A stretch of DNA of 8,451 nt, taken from the NCBI GenBank assembly GCA_030040815.1, contig JASHSZ010000204.1, positions 1 through 8,451 of the forward strand, in the 5' to 3' direction. Made by a program: the position numbers and the translations under genes. Source of the stretch: Streptosporangiaceae bacterium. Its GTDB lineage: Bacteria; Actinomycetota; Actinomycetes; Streptosporangiales; Streptosporangiaceae. Shown piece after piece: positions 1 through 5,209 of this stretch. The stretch's first letter is position 1, and each line of letters begins with the position of its first letter. Under the pieces are notes generated by a model. That model made no database searches. It saw only the letters and a list, made by a program, of their open reading frames with translations, and was not told the DNA's origin.

Positions 1-885
1 CCGGCGCACTGGCTGCGGCGACACGGGTTCTCGCCGGCGCTGGCGACCTGGTGCATGCTGCTGATCGCGCTGGTCGTGATCGCCGGGGCCATGACGCTGG
101 TCGTCAACCAGATCGCCGATCAGTATCAGGTGCTGTTCAGCGAGGTCGAGCGGACTGTCCATCACCTGCAGCACTCGCTGGCCGGGGCGCCGTTCCACCT
201 GAACAAGGCCCGGCTGTCGGCACTGAGCAAGAACCTGCTGACCTACATCTCCCAGCACAAGTCCGTCGTCGCCGGCACCGTGCTGACCGGCGGGAAGTAC
301 CTGGCCGAGTTCCTGGCCGACGTGGTACTGGCCCTCTTCATCACCTTCTTCCTGCTCAAGGACGGCGCGCGGATCTGGGCGTGGCTGATCAGGGGCATGC
401 GCCCGGTCGCGAGGAGCCGGACCGATCGGGCCGGAGACCAGGCCTGGCGGGCGCTGGTCTACTACATGCGCGGCGCAACGGCGGTCGCGGCGATCCATGC
501 CGTGGTGCTCGGCGTCGCGCTGTGGCTGCTCGGGGTGCCCCTGCTGGTTCCGCTCGTCGTGCTCGTATTCCTGGCTGCCTTCGTGCCGCTCGTCGGGATT
601 CTGGTGGCCGGCGCACTGGCCGTCCTGGTGGCGCTCGCCACCAAGGGCTGGGTCGTCGCGGTGATCCTCCTTGGCGTTCTCGTAGTGGAGAACCAGATCG
701 AGGATCACCTGCTCCAGCCGCTGGTCGTCGGGCGGATCATCAGGCTGCACCCGCTGGCGATCATCCTGGCCCTCGCCGTCGGCGGGATCATCGCCGGCAT
801 TACCGGCGCGATCATCGCCGTGCCCTTCGCGGCCGTGATCACCTACGCCTGGCCGGTCCTGCGCGGTGGCCCGCCAGACCGCTAG
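1..885 (+). CDS. AI-2E family (PerM/UPF0118-type) transporter, 3' part
   Basis: The frame is open from base 1 to the TAG at 883-885, giving 294 visible residues. The true start lies upstream of the window; an internal ATG at 55 is not the start because coding sequence continues to its left. The family is usually about 350-400 residues, so roughly 60-110 N-terminal residues are missing. Visible family signatures are FFLLKDG (residues 116-122), a long hydrophobic stretch containing FVPLVGILVAG, an acidic pair E234-D235 followed by QPLVVGR and LHP, and a C-terminal glycine-rich membrane segment ending in AVPFAAVITYAW. Hydrophobic segments fall near residues 15-36, 103-116, 160-230 and 245-285, matching the family topology with its large soluble loop between early helices. 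This is an inner-membrane protein. Family members have been linked to autoinducer-2 export or Na+/H+ antiport, but the substrate here is unknown. Its stop lies 9 bp before dut, so the two may be co-transcribed. Confidence 0.88.
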   Translation, partial: PAHWLRRHGFSPALATWCMLLIALVVIAGAMTLVVNQIADQYQVLFSEVERTVHHLQHSLAGAPFHLNKARLSALSKNLLTYISQHKSVVAGTVLTGGKYLAEFLADVVLALFITFFLLKDGARIWAWLIRGMRPVARSRTDRAGDQAWRALVYYMRGATAVAAIHAVVLGVALWLLGVPLLVPLVVLVFLAAFVPLVGILVAGALAVLVALATKGWVVAVILLGVLVVENQIEDHLLQPLVVGRIIRLHPLAIILALAVGGIIAGITGAIIAVPFAAVITYAWPVLRGGPPDR

Positions 886-894
886 CCTGGCGCC
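883..894 (+). promoter_or_regulatory. possible -10 box for a leaderless dut transcript
   Basis: TAGCCT at 883-888 fits the actinobacterial TAnnnT -10 pattern. It is followed by six bases and then the dut ATG at 895. No Shine-Dalgarno sequence is visible before dut, which fits either a leaderless message or translational coupling to the upstream gene. The box contains the upstream stop codon, and no good -35 is visible about 17 bp upstream, so the match could be chance. Confidence 0.3.
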
Positions 895-1410
895 ATGACG
901 CGCGCGGACAGCGAGCCGGGATCGGTGGAGATCCTGATCAGGCGGCTGGACGACGGTCTGCCGCTGCCGCGCCGCGCCCATCCCGGCGACGCCGGCTGTG
1001 ACCTGTTCCTGACCGATGATGTCGATATCGGACCTGGTCAGCGAGTTGTCGTCGGCACCGGGGTGTGCATCGCCCTGCCAGATGGGTACGCCGGTTTCGT
1101 GCATCCTCGGTCCGGACTGGCAGCCAGGCACGGCGTGACCATTGTCAATGCGCCCGGCACGGTGGATGCCGGGTACCGTGGCGAGATCAAGGTGATTCTG
1201 CTGAACACCGACGCCGAGCACACGGTGCGGTTCCGACGTGGTGACCGGATTGCCCAGCTTGTTGTTCAGCGGGTGGAGCGCCCGGTTTTCCACGAGGTGA
1301 CATCGCTGCCAGGCTCACAGCGCGGCGACGGCGGTCACGGTTCAACCGGCGGGCACGCGATGGCAGCGGATATCCAGGGGGACGACGAGTTTCCGGCCGC
1401 GACGCGGTAG
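895..1410 (+). CDS. dut: deoxyuridine 5'-triphosphate nucleotidohydrolase (dUTPase)
   Basis: This 171-residue protein hydrolyses dUTP to dUMP and pyrophosphate, keeping uracil out of DNA and feeding thymidylate synthesis. It is a cytosolic homotrimer by family. All five dUTPase motifs are present: motif 1 DAGCDL (residues 32-37), motif 2 PRSGLA (71-76), motif 3 [13 protein letters not shown] (88-100) with the water-activating Asp91 and the uracil-contacting Tyr94, motif 4 RGDRIAQLV (115-123), and motif 5 [11 protein letters not shown] (143-153). Motif 5 carries His148 where many dUTPases have Phe, as in the mycobacterial enzyme. The short mycobacterial loop insertion between motifs 4 and 5 is absent. 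After the usual GGH end there is an extra acidic tail of about 17 residues. The ATG at 895 is chosen because it gives a normal N-terminus; no clear ribosome binding site precedes it. The gene lies 9 bp after the AI-2E gene and 24 bp before DUF3710. Confidence 0.96.
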   Translation: MTRADSEPGSVEILIRRLDDGLPLPRRAHPGDAGCDLFLTDDVDIGPGQRVVVGTGVCIALPDGYAGFVHPRSGLAARHGVTIVNAPGTVDAGYRGEIKVILLNTDAEHTVRFRRGDRIAQLVVQRVERPVFHEVTSLPGSQRGDGGHGSTGGHAMAADIQGDDEFPAATR

Positions 1411-1413
1411 GCC

Positions 1414-1426
1414 GGGAGGTAAGGAG
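1414..1426 (+). promoter_or_regulatory. strong ribosome binding site for the DUF3710 gene
   Basis: The purine run GGGAGGTAAGGAG ends 8 bases before a GTG codon at 1435. This fixes the start of the DUF3710 gene at that GTG rather than at the out-of-frame GTG at 1428. It is the best Shine-Dalgarno match in the window and contrasts with the lack of one before dut. Confidence 0.75.
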
Positions 1427-1434
1427 CGTGCGGG

Positions 1435-2388
1435 GTGTTCCGACGACGCCGCCGCGAGGACGGGACCAGGGCCGCCGAGGCGCCTGACGAGATCTACCAG
1501 GACTCGGGCTCGGCCGCGGAGAACGAGGACTACCCAGACACCGGCGTGGCGGAATCGCGGGGCTACGGTGCTGAGGACGACACCGAGTTCGGTTACGGCA
1601 ACCCTGCAGATGAAGTCGGCGACGCCGAGGCGGATGGCGGCGCGCACCTGGCGGCCGAGGAGCCGACGGCGAGCCGTTCCGAACGCGAGGACCTGGGCGA
1701 CCCGCTGACGTGGACCCGGCTGCGGGATACGCAGACGGCCGCCACCCCGGCCATGGCCCGCACCTCCGGGCCCTGGGACAGCGACGGTGACTATCCCGAC
1801 CAGCCGCGGATCGACTTCGGCAGCCTGCTGGTTCCGGTTAGGGATGGCTACGACATCCAGGTGCTGATGTCGGATGAGGAGGGCGTCTCCGTCGCGGTGG
1901 TGCACGGCGATAGCGGGCTTCAGCTGCAGCCGTTCGCGGCGCCCCGCAGCTCGGGCCTGTGGCCTGACGTGCTGCCCGAGATCGAGCGGGAGGTCGCCAG
2001 CGTGGGCGGCCAGAGCGTCGAACAGGACGGGCCGTTCGGTCCAGAGTTGCTGGCGCGCGTCGTCCCGCCGGGCGCGGGCAACCAGCAGGTCCCGCCGCAG
2101 CCATTGCGGTTCATCGGCGTCGACGGCCCACGCTGGTTCCTGCGCGGCCTCATCAGCGGGCCGGCCGCGATCGACGACGACGAGGCGCAGCAGTTCCGGG
2201 AGGTGCTCGCTGACGTCGTGGTGGTGCGTGGCGAGCAGGCGCAGCCGCCGCGCTCGCCGCTGCAGATCCAGCTTCCGGAAGAGGCTCGCCAGGCGCTGGA
2301 GGGTCAGACGGCCGCAGAGCAGCAGGTGCAGCAGCCGAAGCCGTTCAACCCGTTTGAGCGGGGCGAGCACATCACCGAGACCCGGTAA
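1435..2388 (+). CDS. DUF3710 domain-containing protein
   Basis: The protein has 317 residues and starts at GTG (MFRRRRRED...). Function is unknown; the family is conserved beside dut in Actinobacteria (Rv2696c in M. tuberculosis, from memory). The start is basic, then about 100 residues are strongly acidic with repeated Asp/Glu/Tyr and few hydrophobics, probably disordered. The DUF3710 core runs from about residue 112 (GPWD) to 300. It includes DFGSLLVPV, FAAPRSSGLW (from 167), an EIEREV helix, GPFGPEL, the highly typical GVDGPRWFLRG (228-238), and VVVRG near the end. No transmembrane segment or signal peptide is visible, so it is probably cytosolic. The N-terminal acidic part makes this copy longer than the mycobacterial one, which I recall as about 260 residues. 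It lies 24 bp after dut, so is probably co-transcribed, and converges on ceoC. Confidence 0.93.
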   Translation: MFRRRRREDGTRAAEAPDEIYQDSGSAAENEDYPDTGVAESRGYGAEDDTEFGYGNPADEVGDAEADGGAHLAAEEPTASRSEREDLGDPLTWTRLRDTQTAATPAMARTSGPWDSDGDYPDQPRIDFGSLLVPVRDGYDIQVLMSDEEGVSVAVVHGDSGLQLQPFAAPRSSGLWPDVLPEIEREVASVGGQSVEQDGPFGPELLARVVPPGAGNQQVPPQPLRFIGVDGPRWFLRGLISGPAAIDDDEAQQFREVLADVVVVRGEQAQPPRSPLQIQLPEEARQALEGQTAAEQQVQQPKPFNPFERGEHITETR

Positions 2389-2410
2389 CGCCGCCTCGGG
2401 GCCGGGCCGC

Positions 2411-2433
2411 CGGCCTGATAGGCAGTCAGGCCG
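2411..2433. terminator. hairpin at the convergent DUF3710/ceoC junction, possible bidirectional terminator
   Basis: CGGCCTGA (2411-2418) pairs perfectly with TCAGGCCG (2426-2433) across a 7-base loop. It lies 22 bp after the DUF3710 stop, and the right arm contains the ceoC stop codon (TGA on the minus strand, 2428-2426). A symmetric GC-rich stem between two converging genes can serve both transcripts. Neither side has a U-run, as is common for actinobacterial terminators, so the role is inferred from position and structure. Confidence 0.5.
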
Positions 2434-3088
2434 TGCAGCCGAGGAGCTTGGCAAGCTCGCGCTCGACATTCTGGCTGGTGACGAACAGAAGCTCGTCTCC
2501 GGCTTCGAGCGGGTCGTCCGGACCGGGCACGATCACACGCTGGTCGCGCAGGATAGCGACGAGCGCGGTGTCAGGCGGCCACTCGATGCTCCCGACACGC
2601 TGCCCCGACAGCGGCGCGTCTTCGGGCATCGTCAGCTCGACCAGGTTGGCCTCGCTCTGCCGGAAGGTCATGAGCCGGACCAGGTCGCCGACGCTCACTG
2701 CCTCCTCGACGAGCGCAGACAGCAAGCGTGGCGTGGACACCGCGACGTCGACGCCCCATGACTCGTTGAACAGCCACTCGTTATCGGGCTGGTTGATCCG
2801 CGCGACGACGCGCGGCACGCCGTACTCGGTCTTGGCCAGCAGCGAGACGACGAGGTTGACCTTGTCGTCCCCGGTCGCGGCGATGACCACGTTGCACCGC
2901 TCCAGAGCCGCGTCGTCGAGCGCACTGATCTCGCACGCATCAGCGAGCAGCCACTCGGCCCGCGGCACGCTGTGTACCTTGATCGACTCCGGGTTTCTGT
3001 CGATGAGCAGCACTTCGTGCCCATTGTCCAGGAGCTCTTGGGCGATCGAGCGACCGACGGCTCCGGCGCCTGCTATCGCGACGCGCAT
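2426..3088 (-). CDS. ceoC: TrkA/RCK-type potassium uptake regulatory protein, second of a pair (CeoC-like)
   Basis: This 220-residue cytosolic protein has an N-terminal nucleotide-binding TrkA-N (RCK) domain and a C-terminal TrkA-C domain. The Rossmann signature is GAGAVG (residues 7-12), and an acidic residue (Asp30) at the end of strand 2 is expected to hold the ribose of NAD(H). Further family markers are ATGDDKVN and VVARINQP. TrkA-C spans about 135-218. By family, such proteins gate K+ channels or transporters in response to bound nucleotide. The ATG at 3088 is chosen because it opens directly into the first beta strand and follows AGGAAAGG (3099-3106) by 10 bases; the frame stays open further upstream only as overlap with ceoB. 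The ceoB stop and this start share one base (TGATG), so translation is likely coupled. The symbol follows the mycobacterial pair. Confidence 0.93.
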   Translation of the reverse strand: MRVAIAGAGAVGRSIAQELLDNGHEVLLIDRNPESIKVHSVPRAEWLLADACEISALDDAALERCNVVIAATGDDKVNLVVSLLAKTEYGVPRVVARINQPDNEWLFNESWGVDVAVSTPRLLSALVEEAVSVGDLVRLMTFRQSEANLVELTMPEDAPLSGQRVGSIEWPPDTALVAILRDQRVIVPGPDDPLEAGDELLFVTSQNVERELAKLLGCTA

Positions 3089-3759
3089 CAGTGTCCCGCC
3101 TTTCCTGGCTCCCGGCTCGCGTACGCGCTGGCGATCTTGCTGATGTGCGCGCTCTCGGCGATCACGTGCACGACATCGCCCTCCTGCAGGACCAGATTCG
3201 GCCCTGGAATCACGGCCTCGCCGAGCCGGGTGATGAACGCCACGCGCGCGTGTGTCGCCCGCTCCAGGTCGTAGACCTTCTCGCCTAGCCAGTCGTCGGA
3301 GTAGGCAACCTCGGCCAGCACGACCGCGCCGGTCGGGTCCCGCCACAGCGACTCAGCACCCTCTGGTATGAGCCTGCGCAGTATTTGGTCTGCTGTCCAG
3401 GCCACCGTGGCGACCGTCGGGATACCGAGCCGTTGGTAGACCGAGGCCCGGCGCGGATCGTAGATGCGCGCGACGACCCGCTGGACGCCGAAGGACTCCC
3501 TGGCCACCCTGGCCGCGATCACGTTGGAGTTGTCGCCGCTGCTCACGGCCGCGAACGCGGCTGCGCGGTGGATTCCGGCCTCGGTGAGCACGTCCCGGTC
3601 GAAGCCGGCGCCGGTCACCTTCGTGCCCTTGAAGCCCGGCCCGAGCTTGCGGAACGCGTCCGGATCCTGGTCGATGATGGCGACCGAGTAACCCTGGTCT
3701 TCCAGGGAGTGGGCGAGCCTGGACCCAACCCGCCCGCATCCCATGATCACGATATGCAC
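3088..3759 (-). CDS. ceoB: TrkA/RCK-type potassium uptake regulatory protein, first of a pair (CeoB-like)
   Basis: This 223-residue cytosolic RCK protein has the same two-domain plan as its neighbour. It shows GCGRVG (7-12), Asp30 in IIDQDPDAF, then GFDRDVL, AAVSSGDNSN, ARVARE, VVARIYDPRRA, and YQRLGIPTVATV in the first domain. TrkA-C occupies about 140-215. The start is the GTG at 3759 (HIVIMGCGRVG), because the nucleotide-binding strand begins there and GGAAGGAA (3764-3771) lies four bases upstream. A longer reading from GTG at 3864 would add a non-family stretch. It heads the two-gene ceoB-ceoC unit, and the two products probably assemble together. No membrane transport partner is encoded next to them in this window. 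The unit is divergent from the methyltransferase gene across 117 bp. Confidence 0.94.
   Translation of the reverse strand: MHIVIMGCGRVGSRLAHSLEDQGYSVAIIDQDPDAFRKLGPGFKGTKVTGAGFDRDVLTEAGIHRAAAFAAVSSGDNSNVIAARVARESFGVQRVVARIYDPRRASVYQRLGIPTVATVAWTADQILRRLIPEGAESLWRDPTGAVVLAEVAYSDDWLGEKVYDLERATHARVAFITRLGEAVIPGPNLVLQEGDVVHVIAESAHISKIASAYASREPGKAGH
3099..3106 (-). promoter_or_regulatory. ribosome binding site of ceoC, inside the 3' end of ceoB
   Basis: On the minus strand AGGAAAGG ends 10 bases before the ceoC ATG, within the last codons of ceoB. It supports the short ceoC start over any start further upstream. Confidence 0.5.
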
Positions 3760-3876
3760 GAGCTTCCTTCCGGCCAGGACGGTGCACTCACGGTACCTAC
3801 CACACGCCACGATGGCCGAGTCCTCGTGCTCATCGGCCCCGACCCGCGGCACGGCCGGGCACACTGCCAGAGCACG
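3760..3876. promoter_or_regulatory. divergent intergenic region between ceoB and the RNA methyltransferase gene
   Basis: This 117-bp stretch must hold the promoters of both divergent genes, unless these lie inside the coding regions. I do not see a convincing -35/-10 pair in either direction. On the minus strand TACCGT (3795-3790) fits TAnnnT but has no good -35. The notable structure is an inverted repeat whose right arm ends on the methyltransferase start codon, listed separately. Confidence 0.5.
3764..3771 (-). promoter_or_regulatory. ribosome binding site of ceoB
   Basis: On the minus strand GGAAGGAA stands four bases before GTG 3759. It decides the ceoB start at that GTG instead of the upstream in-frame GTG at 3864. 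Confidence 0.6.
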
Positions 3877-3877
3877 A
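3824..3877 (+). repeat. inverted repeat ending at the methyltransferase start codon
   Basis: TCGTGCTC (3824-3831) is the exact reverse complement of GAGCACGA (3870-3877); the last A is the first base of the ATG. The 38-base interval contains a nested pair, CGGCC (3834-3838) with GGCCG (3853-3857). If transcribed, this could fold into a long leader stem reaching the start codon. It could also be an operator, or chance in GC-rich DNA. Confidence 0.35.
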
Positions 3878-5172
3878 TGTTAACCGTGACATCTCCGGCC
3901 ACGTCCGCTCTACAGCCCGGCGACGTGCTGGAACTCATCGTCGGCGAGGCCGTTCACGGCGGCTGGTGCGTGTCCAGGCTGGCGGACACAGGCCAGGCGG
4001 TCTTCGTGCGGCATGCCCTGCCCGGCGAGCGCGTCCGCGCCACGGTGACGCAGCTCACAGCCAGGTTCGCCAGAGCAGAGGCTACCGAGATCCTGCAGGC
4101 GGCTGCCGACCGGGTCGTCCCGCCGTGCCGGTACGCCAGGCCGGGCGGGTGCGGCGGTTGCGACTGGCAGCACGCCACCCTGGCGGCGCAACGGCGGCTG
4201 AAGGCGGCGGTCATCCGCCAGCAACTCCATCGCATCGCCGGCATCGACACGACAGTCGTCGTGGCGGCCCTCGGCGGCGACGACAGCGGCCTCGGCTGGC
4301 GGTCGGTGGTGTCCTTCGCCGTCGACGATGCGGGCGTGGCCGGCCTGCGCAGGCACCGGTCACATGAGATTGTGCCCATCGACCGGTGCCTCATCGCGCA
4401 TGACCTGGTGACCGGCGTGGATGTGACCGGGCGAGCCTGGCCGGGCGCGCGGTCGGTAGAGGTGGCGGTCGTGCCGGAGACCGGCGAGGTGGGCGTGCTG
4501 GTGGCAGGTCGGCCCGCTGGGCTACCGGAGGTGAGCGCCGACAGTGTGCAGATAGCGGGCAGACCACGCGCCCGTCCGGTGCGGGGCCGCGACCACCTGA
4601 CCCAGCGCGCGGCCGGGCGGGCCTGGCGAGTCAGCCTGGGCGGCTTCTGGCAGGTCCACCCGGCCGCCGCGGACACGCTGGCGAGGGACGTGCTGGCGGC
4701 GCTCGGCCCGCAGCCAGGGGAGCACGCCCTCGACGTGTACTGCGGCGCCGGGCTGTTCGCCGGCGTGCTCGCGCAGGCTGTCGGCCCGGCCGGCACGGTG
4801 CTGGCCGTCGAACAGGACGCTGCGGCAGCCCGCGATGCCCGGCACAACCTGCGTGCCTGGCCGTGGGCGCGGGTGCGACGCGGGGACGCAGCCGCCGTGC
4901 TGGCGCGGACCGACGTCAGGGACTTCTCGCTGGTCGTGCTCGACCCGCCCCGGACGGGCGTCGCCCGGCCCGTTATCGAGGCGTTGCGCACCGGGCCGCG
5001 GCGGATTGCCTACGTGTCGTGTGACCCCGCGACCCTGGCGCGAGATCTGCGGCTGCTGCTTGACGACGGGTGGGAGCTTGCTGGGCTGTGCGGTTATGAC
5101 GCGTTCCCCATGACTCACCACGTGGAGTGCCTCGCTACCCTCGTCCGGCGCATGCCCTGCGCCGGAGAATGA
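3877..5172 (+). CDS. TRAM-domain class I SAM-dependent RNA m5U methyltransferase (TrmA/RlmD family)
   Basis: The 431-residue protein is predicted to methylate C5 of a uridine in rRNA or tRNA; the exact site cannot be read from sequence. In order: a TRAM RNA-binding domain (about 12-72; HGGWCVSR, VFVRHALPGE); a [4Fe-4S] cluster site with Cys84, Cys92, Cys95 (CX7CX2C, CGGCDWQH) and Cys171 (IDRCLIAHD); a central domain; and a Rossmann methyltransferase domain with GGFWQVHP, the SAM motif ALDVYCGAG (Asp286) and DPPRTG (356-361). The catalytic nucleophile is Cys382 in YVSCDPATLARDL, and the general base is Glu417 in HHVE. Length matches E. coli RumA (433). The ATG at 3877 lies about 12 residues before the TRAM domain; GTG at 3886 is an alternative. 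No clear ribosome binding site is seen. It is divergent from ceoB, and tricorn follows after 37 bp on the same strand. Confidence 0.94.
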   Translation: MLTVTSPATSALQPGDVLELIVGEAVHGGWCVSRLADTGQAVFVRHALPGERVRATVTQLTARFARAEATEILQAAADRVVPPCRYARPGGCGGCDWQHATLAAQRRLKAAVIRQQLHRIAGIDTTVVVAALGGDDSGLGWRSVVSFAVDDAGVAGLRRHRSHEIVPIDRCLIAHDLVTGVDVTGRAWPGARSVEVAVVPETGEVGVLVAGRPAGLPEVSADSVQIAGRPRARPVRGRDHLTQRAAGRAWRVSLGGFWQVHPAAADTLARDVLAALGPQPGEHALDVYCGAGLFAGVLAQAVGPAGTVLAVEQDAAAARDARHNLRAWPWARVRRGDAAAVLARTDVRDFSLVVLDPPRTGVARPVIEALRTGPRRIAYVSCDPATLARDLRLLLDDGWELAGLCGYDAFPMTHHVECLATLVRRMPCAGE

Positions 5173-5174
5173 CG

Positions 5175-5209
5175 TCGAGGTGCCGGGCGGCGGCTCATAT
5201 GATCGGGCC
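5175..5209 (+). promoter_or_regulatory. probable promoter giving a leaderless tricorn transcript
   Basis: TATGAT at 5198-5203 differs from the -10 consensus TATAAT at one base and is followed by exactly six bases (CGGGCC) before ATG 5210. This places the expected transcription start at or next to the A of the start codon. A partial -35, TCGAGG (5175-5180, three of six matches to TTGACA), lies 17 bp upstream of the -10. No Shine-Dalgarno sequence precedes the ATG. Leaderless messages with this geometry are common in Actinobacteria. Confidence 0.6.

Noticed and set aside
51..1001. 316-codon plus-strand frame crossing the AI-2E/dut junction
   Set aside because: The translation is Arg/Gly/Pro-rich low complexity and overlaps two recognised genes in another frame.
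1342..2469. 375-codon open frame on the minus strand opposite DUF3710
   Set aside because: It is rich in Arg, Leu and Ala without any family motif and lies antisense to a clearly recognised DUF3710 gene with a strong ribosome binding site. It is a typical high-GC shadow frame.
3089..3346. Longer ceoC start within ceoB, from 3346
   Set aside because: The extension is an out-of-frame reading of ceoB. The ATG at 3088 opens directly into the first Rossmann strand and overlaps the ceoB stop in the usual coupled manner.
3760..3864. Longer ceoB start at GTG 3864
   Set aside because: The added residues match nothing in the RCK family, and a ribosome binding site stands directly before GTG 3759.
3385..3876. 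Upstream extension of the methyltransferase frame, which stays open back to 3385
   Set aside because: It is antisense to ceoB and shows no domain. Family members begin just before the TRAM domain, so ATG 3877 is preferred.
3954..4991. 345-codon minus-strand frame opposite the methyltransferase
   Set aside because: It is Ser/Thr/Ala/Arg-rich shadow sequence without motifs, antisense to a gene with complete catalytic residues.
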